DNA of 64,000 bases from contig CAIKBL010000025.1 in the NCBI GenBank assembly GCA_903825645.1, positions 89,417 to 153,416 on the forward strand, in the 5' to 3' direction. This DNA comes from an uncultured Pseudomonadota bacterium. Lineage in GTDB: Bacteria; Pseudomonadota; Gammaproteobacteria; Ga0077536. The notes below the pieces were generated by a model. That model did not search any database, was not told the DNA's origin, and worked only from the letters and a program-made list of their open reading frames with translations. Position 1 is the stretch's first letter; every line of letters starts with the position of its first letter. Shown here piece by piece: positions 45,765-55,353 of this stretch. The translations under genes were made by a program, and so were the position numbers.

Positions 45765-46706
45765 CTAGATGGCACGGATGGCAGCACGAAATTCGGCGCA
45801 TCGCTCCACGAAATTGCGCGCTGTTTTGGGCATAGGCACACGGGCAAAAGCGACCCACTCTATGATTTTTTTACCTTCCCGGATGAGTTCAAGACCATGT
45901 GTCACTTGAGAGTCCTCCATATCGCTCCCCGTCGTTGTCACACTGAAATGGTATAGTTCATCGCCGGTGGCAACAAATTCAGGCCAAACGTCAAAAATCG
46001 CCCGATCCGTTTTCATTGTCTCGCTCTCGAGCTTAGCCGCTTTTGCGTATCCGACGACGCGCGCGGCGACTCCATCAAACGGCCGCAGATCGGAAAATGT
46101 CTCGATCAATTTCCCTGCAATTTGATCAATAGCAGACATCGAAAGGGCCACTTTGATGTAACGAGAGACATAAAAATCCGCAATTGGCATGTAAAACGCC
46201 TTCAGCGGTTCCCCCCACAGCTCGTCGAGCCCTTCCTCCCCACTGTAATGCCGAACCTGCTTACCCAACTCGAAGGCTTCCAGAAAGCACGCCTCACATT
46301 CCCGCAACAATTCATTGTCGTAAGCGATTTCGATGCCCCGTTGTTTAAGCTCAAAAATGATGTTGAAGATGTCCGAGCCGCGGTTAAGCAATGCGCCGGC
46401 CAACATCGCAGCATTTACTCGACGCCGGTGAGGTTCTTTTTGAAGATCATAGGCCGTACGTGCATCTCTAAGCTTGTAGCCTGGCGTATTGATGCCGGAC
46501 TCCGTGTGATGAAAAACACGTTTTGTGAGCTGCTCGATGAGTTCCCTGCGCGCTGATTCTTCATTGGTCGGGACATCGTAGTGTCTGATCCAATATCCAT
46601 CGAAGAAGATAACGCGTTTTCCATCCACCTCACTGATGGAACCATTTATGGGTGCCTGCGGAGGTTCCTCCGTCCTAGTGGTTCTGGAAAGCGAATCTAG
46701 TGTCAT
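45765..46706 (-). CDS. Unrecognised protein in the catabolic island
   Basis: A 313-residue protein I do not recognise. After ~20 residues of probably disordered sequence it has a short motif 'VIFFDGYWIRHYDVP', then mainly helical sequence rich in Asp/Glu and aromatic residues ('LRECEACFLEAFELGKQVRHY', 'AFYMPIADFYVSRYIKVAL') and a C-terminal part with 'WVAFARVPMP'. There is no signal peptide or membrane segment, so it is cytosolic. Codon usage and length argue for a real gene. The ATG at 46706 is taken; the track's GTG is seven codons earlier. It sits between lhgO and a thioesterase gene, so a role in CoA-ester or aromatic catabolism is possible but unproven. Confidence 0.75.
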   Translation of the reverse strand: MTLDSLSRTTRTEEPPQAPINGSISEVDGKRVIFFDGYWIRHYDVPTNEESARRELIEQLTKRVFHHTESGINTPGYKLRDARTAYDLQKEPHRRRVNAAMLAGALLNRGSDIFNIIFELKQRGIEIAYDNELLRECEACFLEAFELGKQVRHYSGEEGLDELWGEPLKAFYMPIADFYVSRYIKVALSMSAIDQIAGKLIETFSDLRPFDGVAARVVGYAKAAKLESETMKTDRAIFDVWPEFVATGDELYHFSVTTTGSDMEDSQVTHGLELIREGKKIIEWVAFARVPMPKTARNFVERCAEFRAAIRAI

Positions 46707-46951
46707 ACCTTGGCTCTCTAGTTGCACTTATTCAATGTGCAAAAAACGTTCATCCGCGGATTGCGGCGGGCCACCACCAGGATGCCGGGTCCATAACCCG
46801 CCCATCCAAAACGGGACCTATGATACAAATAACGGGGACCTGATCGATATCAGTTCGGATGGGCAACCGCGTCTCCCAGTTAGCGCGGAATGATCTTCCA
46901 CTTCCTTAGTGATAATTGTGTTATAAGCGCCTACCCAGACAGGGAATCACT

Positions 46952-47422
46952 ATGGCTAATCAGATGCCAGACAAATCTTCTCGCCGTAATGATTACCTGC
47001 ATTTTCTGTCCCTACAGACGAGATGGAATGACCTCGACAGCTATGGCCATCTGAATAATGCCCGATATTACGCGTTCCTCGACTCGGCCATCATGGACTA
47101 TCTTCAGGTCCTCGGTGGATTTGACCTCGTCCACGGTCCCGTACTCCCGTTTACGATAGAAAACGGTTGTCGGTTTTTTCAATCTTTTACATTCCCGGAC
47201 ACGATAGAAGTGGGTCTGAGAGTCACAAAAATTGGAAGAAGTAGTATTCGATACGAAATGGGTCTCTTTAAGCAGGGCCATACTGAAATCCGCGCCGCCG
47301 CCTATTTCGTTGACGTCTTTGTCGATGCAACTAGTCAGACACCAATCCAAATCCCCACGGCATTACGTAAGCACCTCCAACACATTCTGTGGCCACAGCA
47401 ACCAATGGCCGCTGACGACTAA
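46952..47422 (+). CDS. 4HBT-type acyl-CoA thioesterase
   Basis: A 156-residue hotdog-fold protein with the 4-hydroxybenzoyl-CoA-thioesterase signature 'TRWNDLDSYGHLNNARYYAFLDSA', in which the Asp and His-Leu-Asn positions form the active site. 'IRYEMGLFKQG' follows in the central helix-strand region. It hydrolyses a CoA ester to free acid and CoA. The ATG at 46952, with AGGGA ahead, is preferred to the earlier track start. It lies 61 bases before the racemase-like gene, so they form a rightward pair. Confidence 0.87.
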   Translation: MANQMPDKSSRRNDYLHFLSLQTRWNDLDSYGHLNNARYYAFLDSAIMDYLQVLGGFDLVHGPVLPFTIENGCRFFQSFTFPDTIEVGLRVTKIGRSSIRYEMGLFKQGHTEIRAAAYFVDVFVDATSQTPIQIPTALRKHLQHILWPQQPMAADD

Positions 47423-47483
47423 CCGGCACCGGGAAACAAACCGTGTTGAAGTCACACGCCAATCACTAAAAGGAAGAATGATT

Positions 47484-48641
47484 ATGGGACCTTTGCAGGG
47501 CATAAAAATCGTTGAATTTGCCGGGATTGGACCCGGCCCGCTTTGCGGCATGATGCTTGCCGACATGGGCGCGGAAGTTCTGCGGATTGACCGAAAAAAT
47601 CCGGTGACCCACTATACGGGCCAGAAATTTGATTCTTATAATCCGGGCCGTTACGGGGTATTAAATCGCGGAAAGCGCTCTGTCGCGCTCCATCTGAAGT
47701 TACCAAGCGGCGTTGATGCCGCGAGACGCCTGGTTGCGCAGGCCGATGCACTGATAGATCCATTCAGACCCGGCGTAATGGAGAAACTTGGCCTAGGACC
47801 TGAGCCAAGCCTCGCGGCTAATCCACGGCTTGTTTATGGGCGGATGACTGGCTTCGGACAAGACGGTCCGTTAGCTCACGCTGCGGGTCACGACCTGAAT
47901 TACATCGGGATCTCCGGCGCTTTGCACATTATCGGTCGCCCCGACGAAAAACCCGTCCCCCCGATAAATTATGTGGGCGATTACGGCGGTGGCGCGTGTA
48001 TGCTTGCTTTCGGCATTGCCTGCGCCCTCGTCGAGGCCAAAGCCTCTGGTCGTGGACAAATCATAGACACGGCAATGACTGAAGGTTCCGCCATCCTGGC
48101 CTCTATGATGTACGGCATGTTCGCCCAAGGCGCCTGGCAACCGAAAGGCCAGAACCGGATTGATGGGGGGGCGCACTTTTATGATGTATACGAATGCAGC
48201 GATGGCAAATATCTGACGGTAGCTTGCGCAGAGCCCCAGTTCTACGAGCTTCTACTTGATTTAATGCAACTGGATGATCCAGAACTTCGAAAGGATCGAA
48301 TGGATCCTGAGCGCTGGCCTGCGCTTAAAGGAAAACTGACCACCGCTTTCAAATCTAAAACCCGTTCGGAATGGTGCAGCGTTCTCGAAGGAACAGATGC
48401 CTGCGTCACGCCCATGCTCGATTTCGAAGAAGCCCCTAAACATCCTCATAACGTGGCACGTAAAGCCTTCATCACCCTTGACGGCGTCACGCAACCTGCT
48501 CCCGCACCGCGCTTTAGTCGAACGGTCCCTGAGGTCACCCGCAGACCGCCAACCGCTGGAGAAAACAACCACGACGCATTAACCGATTGGGGCTTCAATC
48601 CGGATGAAATTAGTGCGCTGGAAAGTTCAGGAGCACTCTAG
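47484..48641 (+). CDS. Alpha-methylacyl-CoA racemase-like protein (CaiB/BaiF family)
   Basis: A 385-residue family III CoA-transferase-fold protein. 'VEFAGIGPGPLCGMMLADMGAEVLRID' and 'RMTGFGQDGPLAHAAGHDLNYIGISG' give the active-site His, and 'INYVGDYGGGACMLAFG' the active-site Asp, matching alpha-methylacyl-CoA racemases rather than true CoA-transferases. Racemases of this kind switch (2R)- to (2S)-methylacyl-CoA so that it can enter beta-oxidation. This points to branched-chain or isoprenoid-like substrates in the island (inference). The track starts 84 codons too early, within the thioesterase gene. The ATG at 47484 lies nine bases after AGGA. A terminator follows. Confidence 0.92.
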   Translation: MGPLQGIKIVEFAGIGPGPLCGMMLADMGAEVLRIDRKNPVTHYTGQKFDSYNPGRYGVLNRGKRSVALHLKLPSGVDAARRLVAQADALIDPFRPGVMEKLGLGPEPSLAANPRLVYGRMTGFGQDGPLAHAAGHDLNYIGISGALHIIGRPDEKPVPPINYVGDYGGGACMLAFGIACALVEAKASGRGQIIDTAMTEGSAILASMMYGMFAQGAWQPKGQNRIDGGAHFYDVYECSDGKYLTVACAEPQFYELLLDLMQLDDPELRKDRMDPERWPALKGKLTTAFKSKTRSEWCSVLEGTDACVTPMLDFEEAPKHPHNVARKAFITLDGVTQPAPAPRFSRTVPEVTRRPPTAGENNHDALTDWGFNPDEISALESSGAL

Positions 48642-48651
48642 CCCAGCATCC

Positions 48652-48688
48652 GCGGGCGGGGTACGCGCGTACCCCCCCCGCTTTTTTT
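48652..48688 (+). terminator. Rho-independent terminator after the racemase-like gene
   Basis: GCGGG(C)GGGGTACGCGCGTACCCC(CC)CCGC forms a very stable stem and is followed by TTTTTTTC. It begins 11 bases after the racemase stop and separates it from the convergent CoA synthetase gene. Confidence 0.88.
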
Positions 48689-48691
48689 CGA

Positions 48692-50326
48692 TCAAGTTCC
48701 TGGAAAACGATAATCAACAAGTTGTTTCCGGAGCTCCAGCTTGCTGAGTTTGCCCGTCGCCGTGTGCGGCAGACTGCTGACGAAGACGACGTCTTCAGGG
48801 ATCCACCACTTTGCAACTTTGCCCTCGAACCAACGCAACAGGTCCAGTACCCGGATCTCGGCTCCCGGTTTTCGAACGACTACAAGCAACGGTCGCTCTT
48901 GCCATTTGGGGTGCGTCACGCCAATGACCGCAGCTTCTTCGATATCCGGATGTCCCATGGCGGTATTTTCGAGATCGATGGAGCTAATCCACTCTCCACC
49001 CGATTTAATCACGTCTTTGGCGCGATCTGTGATCCGGATGAAACCGTGGGGATCAATACTCGCCACATCCCCCGTGACGAACCATCCATCAGCCTCATGG
49101 GCACCGCCCGCTCCTTCTAATCTGAAGTAATCCCGACAGACCCACCAGCCGCGGACCTTGAGGGCTCCACTCGCTTTGCCATCCCAGGGTAATTCAACGT
49201 TATCGTCGTCAGTGATCTTGATTTCCACACCCGGAATTGGGCGTCCTTGGCTGCACAAATGCTCAGCATGAGCAACTCCTTCGAGGGTGCGCGTTTGTGC
49301 TGTTGGGGCATTCACGGTTCCGAGCGGACTCATTTCGGTCATGCCCCACGCGTGGATAACGCGTACCTGGTGACGGTCACGAAACGCTTCCATCATTGAC
49401 AATGGACAGGCGGATCCTCCGATCACGATGCGATTTAGGGGTGCCAGGCTCTGTTGGGTTTTCTGTACATGGGCAAGAAGCGGTAAACAGACCGTCGGAA
49501 CGCCGGCGGAAACGGTGACTCCCTCAACTGTAATTAATTCCGTGAGGGTGGCGGGATCACTGAGTGCGGGCCCAGGGAATACCAGTTTGGCGCCAACCAT
49601 AATCGCCGAGAAGGGTAGTCCCCAGGCATTTACGTGAAACATGGGCACAATCGGTAAAACGCCATCTGTCGCTGACAGACCACATGAATCGGGTAAGGCG
49701 CTACCAAACGCCATCAGAACGGTAGACCGATGGTCGTACAGCACCCCCTTCGGATTACCGGTCGTCCCCGACGTATAACAGAGCCCACTTGCGCGCCGCT
49801 CGTCAAGTGCTGGCCAACCGTAATCGTCGCTCTCCGCTTTGAGCAACGTCTCGTAGCAATAGGCATTAGGTAGCGAAGTCGAGGGCATATTGACTGCGTC
49901 GGAAAGTATCACGTAGCCTTTTACCGCCGGACTTTCTTTGGCAATTTGTTCAAGCCGCGGAACGAACGCAGGATCTACAAAAACCCACTCATCCTCGGCA
50001 TGATTAAGGATATACGTTATCTGGGCTTCGAAAAGACGAGGATTCACAGTGTGGCAAATTCGACCACTACACGAGATGGCATAGTAGAGTTCGAGATGAC
50101 GGTAGTCATTCCATGCCAATGTCGCGACGCGCGCGTTCTCGCTCGCCCCTAATCGGTCAAGGACGCGCGCCAACCGGCGCGCTCGCGAAAAACATTCGCG
50201 ATAGGTATAGCGATGTCTTGGATTATCATGCGTAACGGACACAATTTCCTGAAGTCCGTGATTGCGTTCGCCATGCCGCATAAACGTCGTAAGTGTCAGC
50301 GGCAAATCCATCATCAATCCGAACAT
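48692..50326 (-). CDS. Fatty-acyl/3-methylthiopropionyl-type CoA ligase (AMP-binding)
   Basis: A 544-residue adenylate-forming enzyme with the P-loop '[19 protein letters not shown]', '[11 protein letters not shown]', '[35 protein letters not shown]' and C-terminal '[11 protein letters not shown]', whose Lys is the thioesterification lysine. '[15 protein letters not shown]' at the N-terminus is the pattern of the medium/long-chain and DmdB-like branch. The ATG at 50326 is behind GGAGAGGA; the track's TTG is two codons earlier. It would activate free acids for the CoA pathways. It is divergent from pyrC and converges on the racemase terminator. Confidence 0.9.
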   Translation of the reverse strand: MFGLMMDLPLTLTTFMRHGERNHGLQEIVSVTHDNPRHRYTYRECFSRARRLARVLDRLGASENARVATLAWNDYRHLELYYAISCSGRICHTVNPRLFEAQITYILNHAEDEWVFVDPAFVPRLEQIAKESPAVKGYVILSDAVNMPSTSLPNAYCYETLLKAESDDYGWPALDERRASGLCYTSGTTGNPKGVLYDHRSTVLMAFGSALPDSCGLSATDGVLPIVPMFHVNAWGLPFSAIMVGAKLVFPGPALSDPATLTELITVEGVTVSAGVPTVCLPLLAHVQKTQQSLAPLNRIVIGGSACPLSMMEAFRDRHQVRVIHAWGMTEMSPLGTVNAPTAQTRTLEGVAHAEHLCSQGRPIPGVEIKITDDDNVELPWDGKASGALKVRGWWVCRDYFRLEGAGGAHEADGWFVTGDVASIDPHGFIRITDRAKDVIKSGGEWISSIDLENTAMGHPDIEEAAVIGVTHPKWQERPLLVVVRKPGAEIRVLDLLRWFEGKVAKWWIPEDVVFVSSLPHTATGKLSKLELRKQLVDYRFPGT

Positions 50327-50456
50327 GTGCAATCCTCTCCAGACAATCTTGATTTTCTGATATAAAACATTTTTTACCTACTAGAATCGGTCACGGGCGA
50401 CTTTGGCTGGCCGTTCCGGGGTCCCGCAGCAGAGGGTGTCATGATACATTCAAAAA

Positions 50457-51506
50457 ATGGCCGTTGAGACGCTCACCATCACACGCCCCGACGACTGGCA
50501 TCTTCATCTGAGAGATGATGCAATGCTGGCGGCCGTCCTCCCCGCTACAGCGGAGATATTCGGGCGCGCCATGGTGATGCCTAATCTGAAAGTCCCGGTA
50601 ACGACGGCCAGGGCCGCCGCAGACTACCGCGCACGAATCCACAAGGCCACGCCACCCGGATCAAACTTTAAGCCACTGATGACGTGCTATCTGACCGAGA
50701 GTCTCGATCCGGCAGATCTGGCCGCCGGGTATCGGGATGGCCTATTTTCGGCAGCGAAATACTATCCCGCAGGTGCGACGACCAACTCCGCGGCGGGCGT
50801 GACCGGGATGCGCCGTATTTATCGGTTATTGGATTTATTGCAATCAATTGGCATGCCCATCCTTATTCACGGCGAGGTCGTGGACAAGGACGTCGATGTT
50901 TTCGATCGAGAAGCTGTTTTCATAGAACGGGTTCTCGGGCCACTGCGGCTCGATCTGCCCGCCCTCAAAATCGTCTTTGAACACGTGACCACCGCGGAAG
51001 GCGTCGATTTTGTCGAATCGGCGTCCGGCCCCACCGCGGCGACCATTACCCCGCATCACCTCATGATAAATCGTAATGCGATGTTTGACGGAGGTCTCAG
51101 GCCTCATGCCTATTGCCTTCCGGTTCTAAAACGCGAACGTCATCGCCGTGCCCTGCGCGCGGCGGCTACGTCCGGGAATCCACGTTTTTTTATCGGAACT
51201 GATTCCGCTCCACATCTGCGAAACCTCAAGGAGCATGATTGCGGATGTGCGGGGATTTTTAACGCGCCTACCGCATTGGGCTGCTACGCTCAGGTTTTCG
51301 ACGAGGAGAACCGATTGGAAAATTTGGAGGGCTTTACGTCGCACCACGGCCCGGCTTTTTATAGTTTACCGGTCAACGAATCACGCGTGGTACTGACGAG
51401 AGCAGTAGACGTCCAATGTCCCCAAGAACTGTCGACTTCAATGGGTACGGTGCGGGTATTTTTGCCACCTGGAGGCATGTCCTGGCGCGCCCGCTTGCTG
51501 ATTTAA
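50457..51506 (+). CDS. pyrC: Dihydroorotase
   Basis: A 349-residue class II dihydroorotase. Zinc ligands are seen in 'DDWHLHLRDD' (HxH), the carboxylated Lys in 'SAAKYYPAGATTNS', His in 'LIHGEVVD' and 'FEHVTTAEG', and the catalytic Asp in 'GTDSAPH'. It cyclises carbamoyl-aspartate to dihydroorotate in pyrimidine synthesis. The start lies 6 A residues after CATTC with no clear ribosome site. It ends 3 bases before bioA, so the two are cotranscribed. Confidence 0.96.
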   Translation: MAVETLTITRPDDWHLHLRDDAMLAAVLPATAEIFGRAMVMPNLKVPVTTARAAADYRARIHKATPPGSNFKPLMTCYLTESLDPADLAAGYRDGLFSAAKYYPAGATTNSAAGVTGMRRIYRLLDLLQSIGMPILIHGEVVDKDVDVFDREAVFIERVLGPLRLDLPALKIVFEHVTTAEGVDFVESASGPTAATITPHHLMINRNAMFDGGLRPHAYCLPVLKRERHRRALRAAATSGNPRFFIGTDSAPHLRNLKEHDCGCAGIFNAPTALGCYAQVFDEENRLENLEGFTSHHGPAFYSLPVNESRVVLTRAVDVQCPQELSTSMGTVRVFLPPGGMSWRARLLI

Positions 51507-51509
51507 GCG

Positions 51510-52817
51510 ATGAACTCAATTGCCCCATCAAATCTGGTGAGCGCTTCGCTGGTGGCTCGCGACCGCAATCATCTCTGGCATCCCTACAGCGCGGTAGGTG
51601 CACCAACGCCCCTTTTCCCCGTTGTCGCGGCATCTGGGGTACGTCTGGAACTGGCGGACGGTCGTAGCCTAATCGATGGCATGTCCTCGTGGTGGAGCGC
51701 TATTCATGGCTACAACGTTCCGCAATTAAATGCGGCGGTCACGGCCCAGCTATCCAGAATGTCTCACGTGATGTTCGGTGGACTCACCCACGAACCTGCC
51801 ATCGCGCTCGCGGAGCGGTTGGTCGAGATCACTCCGGAGGGTCTAGAGACGGTTTTTCTTGCCGACAGCGGTTCAGTCGCCGTAGAAGTCGCGATCAAAA
51901 TGGCTATCCAATACTGGGCCGCGCAAGGAAATACCACTCGGAGACGTCTGATGACAATACGGGGGGGATATCATGGTGACACTTTCGGTGCCATGTCCGT
52001 ATGCGATCCGATCATGGGCATGCATACGCTCTTCGCGGGAAATCTTACTCAGCAGGTCTTTGCACCCCGCCCCGCCTGCCGCCCGCACAACATTTGGAAC
52101 CCGTCTGATTTTACGGAATTCGCCGGCTTAATGGGTCGACATGCGGATAGTCTTGCGGCGGTGATCTTAGAGCCCATCGCGCAGGGAGCCGGCGGAATGT
52201 GGTTCTATCATCCGCAGTACCTCCGCGAGGTCCGGAAAATTTGCAATGAGTCTGGCGTGCTGCTGATAATCGACGAAATTGCGACGGGTTTTGGTCGGAC
52301 AGGAAAACTATTCGCCTGCGAACACGCGGACGTGGCGCCAGATATTCTATGTCTCGGCAAAGCGTTGACAGGTGGTTACATGACGCTTGCCGCCACACTG
52401 ACGACCCAGACAATCGCTGAAACGATCGCGCACAAGCCGCCCGGCGTATTCATGCATGGTCCGACGTTCATGGGAAACCCCCTCGCCTGCCACCTCGCAC
52501 TAGCCAGCATCGATCTGCTGCTCAATACGCCTTGGCGAAACCGCATCGACGACATTGCAATGTTGCTTCGAAATGGTCTATCCCGCTGCCGAGCCCTACC
52601 AAATGTCGCCGACGTTCGGGTGTTCGGCGGCATCGGCGTGGTAGAAATGAAAGAGCCTGTAGACATGGTGGCGTTACCGAACGCCTTCGTTGCACAAGGA
52701 GTTTGGATCCGCCCCTTTGGTCGATTAGTTTATGTGATGCCCCCATACGTCATCTCGAAAGATGATTTGGAACGCCTGACGGATGCCATCTATGCGGTGC
52801 TATCTGCTGTGCTATGA
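51510..52817 (+). CDS. bioA: Adenosylmethionine-8-amino-7-oxononanoate aminotransferase
   Basis: A 435-residue PLP enzyme of biotin synthesis. 'HLWHPYSAVGAPTPLFPV' at the N-terminus, 'DGMSSWWSAIHGYN', 'MFGGLTHEPAIALAERL', 'GYHGDTFGAMSVCDP', the Asp in 'LIIDEIATGFGRTG', and the PLP Lys in 'CLGKALTGGYM' all match BioA rather than a general ornithine aminotransferase. It makes 7,8-diaminononanoate using S-adenosylmethionine as amino donor. It follows pyrC by 3 bases. No other bio gene is in the window. Confidence 0.96.
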   Translation: MNSIAPSNLVSASLVARDRNHLWHPYSAVGAPTPLFPVVAASGVRLELADGRSLIDGMSSWWSAIHGYNVPQLNAAVTAQLSRMSHVMFGGLTHEPAIALAERLVEITPEGLETVFLADSGSVAVEVAIKMAIQYWAAQGNTTRRRLMTIRGGYHGDTFGAMSVCDPIMGMHTLFAGNLTQQVFAPRPACRPHNIWNPSDFTEFAGLMGRHADSLAAVILEPIAQGAGGMWFYHPQYLREVRKICNESGVLLIIDEIATGFGRTGKLFACEHADVAPDILCLGKALTGGYMTLAATLTTQTIAETIAHKPPGVFMHGPTFMGNPLACHLALASIDLLLNTPWRNRIDDIAMLLRNGLSRCRALPNVADVRVFGGIGVVEMKEPVDMVALPNAFVAQGVWIRPFGRLVYVMPPYVISKDDLERLTDAIYAVLSAVL

Positions 52818-52992
52818 AAGAGTCTGGTCGATGTCACGGGGGACGCCCCTTATTGGCATGCCCAGGCATGGGACTCATCGTATATTTCATCGCTCTGTAA
52901 ATGTTGCCGGCATCGTCATGTACCGCTTCGCGTCTTGTCCATGCTAGCGACACAGTGACGCGGAGCCCTTAAATAAAAAGATCTAAAAACAC

Positions 52993-53601
52993 ATGCCAAC
53001 GCACAGTGATGAAGCCTCGCTAGTGTCTAGAGCGTTACTTAAGTGGCCGAACGTGCCCGCAAACTACGGCTGGCTCCGTCTTGATGGTAGGGGACGTTGG
53101 CGAATTCAGGACGAGATCATCCAACATCGGGGTATCGTCTCTTTTTTAGCACGCCAATACAGCTCTGACGCTAGCGGTCGATGGTATGTACAAAACGGAC
53201 CTCAACGCGCGTATGTGCAACTCGACCTTGCACCCTGGATCCTCTCCTTGGCGTCTGAAACACGACTGGAATTTCACACGGGACAGCCCGTACTAACAAT
53301 TGAGTCTCTCATGGTGACGGAAGACGGGCAGCTTTTTCTGGCCACCGAGCGCGGCCTAGGGGCTCTGTCGGACCGCGATTTAGACTCCTTCCTATCCAAC
53401 CTGCGCCGCGTCGAATACACGAGTCCAGATCCAACGCTGCCGGAATATCTCCTCATGCTCTGCGACAAGCCAGAAACCAAAAATGAACTTATTTGGTGCG
53501 GATTTCAATTCTCCTGCCGATATCTGCGGTCAGACAGTTTGGAATCGGCATATGGGTTCATCCGCCACCCAATTGCGACAACGGAAACGCGGATGGAGTA
53601 A
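52993..53601 (+). CDS. Conserved hypothetical protein paired with the GGDEF-cupin gene
   Basis: A 202-residue cytosolic protein with no catalytic motif I recognise. It contains 'NYGWLRLDGRGRWRI', 'HRGIVSFLARQYSSDASGRWYVQNGPQRAYVQLDLAPWI', a W- and aromatic-rich pattern that I recall from a betaproteobacterial protein family of unknown function, though I cannot give its number with confidence. It starts 175 bases after bioA and ends 5 bases before the next gene, so it is cotranscribed with the degenerate GGDEF-cupin membrane protein and may act with it. Confidence 0.75.
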   Translation: MPTHSDEASLVSRALLKWPNVPANYGWLRLDGRGRWRIQDEIIQHRGIVSFLARQYSSDASGRWYVQNGPQRAYVQLDLAPWILSLASETRLEFHTGQPVLTIESLMVTEDGQLFLATERGLGALSDRDLDSFLSNLRRVEYTSPDPTLPEYLLMLCDKPETKNELIWCGFQFSCRYLRSDSLESAYGFIRHPIATTETRME

Positions 53602-53606
53602 ATACA

Positions 53607-55238
53607 ATGTCAGTCTCTACAAGAGTCAATGAGGTTTGGTCCTTGGAAGCAGATAACATTAAGAGTGAAGGCCTTCACACGAAACAGCTAGAGGCGACGT
53701 TTGACCAAAGTCCGACCGAGACCGGTTTCGGGATTGTGGCGGTAGCGACGGCGATGGTTGCGACAGGGTCCGTTTTACCTTCTCCGATCGCAGCCGGCTG
53801 GGCCTTGCTGACAACGCTTGTCTACGGCAGTCGTTATATGCTGGTTGAGCGACGCCGACGCGACAACCTCACTGACGCAAATGTGCGGTCTCAGACGCAT
53901 CTTTTCATGCTAACCGTCGCGATCACCGGTATTTGCTGGGGCAGTTTCATCGTCTACTGCCTGAGCCAAACTCAACTGGTGGCCTCTCTCGGTTTGTTAC
54001 TAATTGGCAGCGCAGTCTGTGCCGTTTCAATTGCGTCTCACGTTGCGCTTAAAAACGCAGGAGAACTCAGCACGCTCACGATATTGTCACCGACCATCCT
54101 TTTACTGATTCTTCGCCGAGCACCGCAAGACGTTGTGACCGCTATTGGCCTCGCGCTACTAGGTGTAGCCGGCATTTTGACCACGCGGATAGTCCGCCCG
54201 CAGCTACTAGAAAAGGTAGCCCTGCAGGAACGTGCTTACGAACTGAATAATCAGGTCGACGAACAGAATCGGCATCTCGAAAAAGCCGACGGAGACTTGA
54301 AGAAATCCCAAACGGAAAATGCAGCGGCGACCGCAAAATTACGGCGAATTTCAGCGGATCTAGGACTTGCCCAGAGCAAATCGAAGGTGCTTTCCGACGC
54401 CCTAGAGCGGGTATCCTCATTTTGTCAGGTGACCGGTCTACCAAACCGGCGTTACTTCGAACAGCTTCTGGATAACGAATGGCGCCGCGCAATCCGCGAA
54501 AAGAAAACCATCTCGATGTTCCTTCTCGGCATAGATGGTTTTGAAGAATACATCGACGCTTATGGTTCTCAAGCGGCCGATACCTTAATTAAGCGACTCG
54601 CGACGACATTCAAGGGATTTGGACTTAGAGCGGGCGACTCTCCTGGTCGCTATGCAGACCAGCAGCTCGCTCTACTTCTACCCGGTTGCAGCGCGGCAAA
54701 CGCTGCGCGGATGGCAGAGGCCATACGTAAGCGAGTCGAAGCATTGGCTATCCCTAATAGCCACGGCAATGTCAACCGAGTCATCACCGTACATATCGGC
54801 GTTGCAATGGCAAGGCCTGGGAAAAACCTGAAGATCGACGCGCTGGCGGAACGCATCGAGGCAGCGTACTACGAATCCGGTTTCAATGGCGGCAATCGAG
54901 TAGTGACTTATCAACCGTTAAATAGACTCCGTCTCGAACGCTGGAACGTTCAGCGTGATGGCCGGTTGTCTGAACAAACCATGATGCAGAAGCTGCTCGT
55001 TTGGGGGTACGACACCGCGGCCAAGTCTCTGCCACCCGGGACCGTGCTAGAACCCGAATGGATCGAAGAGGAAAAAGTTTTGGCGGTGACCCGCGGAGAA
55101 CTGGAAATAGAGATCGAAGATCACACGATGAGTCTGAAAGTTGGCGATTGCGTCTTCATCCCGCCGGGCATTGAACTATCTCTAAAGGTAGTGGGCGACG
55201 AAATCGTCAGCAGTTACACCGCCAAGAAAAATTATTAG
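53607..55238 (+). CDS. Membrane protein with degenerate GGDEF domain fused to a C-terminal cupin
   Basis: A 543-residue protein. The N-terminal ~200 residues hold about six hydrophobic helices. A coiled coil follows (QVDEQNRHLEKADGDLKKS..., about 205-260). A GGDEF-fold domain (about 275-435) has 'VTGLPNRRYFEQLL' and 'MFLLGIDGFEEYIDAYG', but its signature loop reads RYADQQLALLLP where an active diguanylate cyclase has RYGGDEF. It therefore should not make c-di-GMP. The last ~100 residues form a cupin-like barrel ('LPPGTVLEPEWIEEEKVLAVTRGELEIEIED', 'GDCVFIPPGIELSLKV'). The track starts 38 codons earlier, inside the preceding gene; the ATG at 53607 is better. It may be a sensor or scaffold (inference). 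Confidence 0.85.
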   Translation: MSVSTRVNEVWSLEADNIKSEGLHTKQLEATFDQSPTETGFGIVAVATAMVATGSVLPSPIAAGWALLTTLVYGSRYMLVERRRRDNLTDANVRSQTHLFMLTVAITGICWGSFIVYCLSQTQLVASLGLLLIGSAVCAVSIASHVALKNAGELSTLTILSPTILLLILRRAPQDVVTAIGLALLGVAGILTTRIVRPQLLEKVALQERAYELNNQVDEQNRHLEKADGDLKKSQTENAAATAKLRRISADLGLAQSKSKVLSDALERVSSFCQVTGLPNRRYFEQLLDNEWRRAIREKKTISMFLLGIDGFEEYIDAYGSQAADTLIKRLATTFKGFGLRAGDSPGRYADQQLALLLPGCSAANAARMAEAIRKRVEALAIPNSHGNVNRVITVHIGVAMARPGKNLKIDALAERIEAAYYESGFNGGNRVVTYQPLNRLRLERWNVQRDGRLSEQTMMQKLLVWGYDTAAKSLPPGTVLEPEWIEEEKVLAVTRGELEIEIEDHTMSLKVGDCVFIPPGIELSLKVVGDEIVSSYTAKKNY

Positions 55239-55353
55239 CCGCCTTCAGCACCAGCGCTTATTCCCTACCTTACTCGCTTTCGTTTCAGTCTCAATGAGGT
55301 CGCGAGCGTGTATCATGCTGCCGCTTTTATCCATAAAAGGATTTATTTCACTC

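Noticed and set aside
45611-45835. 74-codon ORF before the unrecognised protein
   Set aside because: It overlaps the 3' end of the gene on the other strand and has no ribosome site or recognisable motif.
53493-53606. Long start of the GGDEF-cupin ORF as given in the track
   Set aside because: These 38 codons lie inside the upstream hypothetical gene in another frame and look non-coding. The ATG at 53607 fits the junction.
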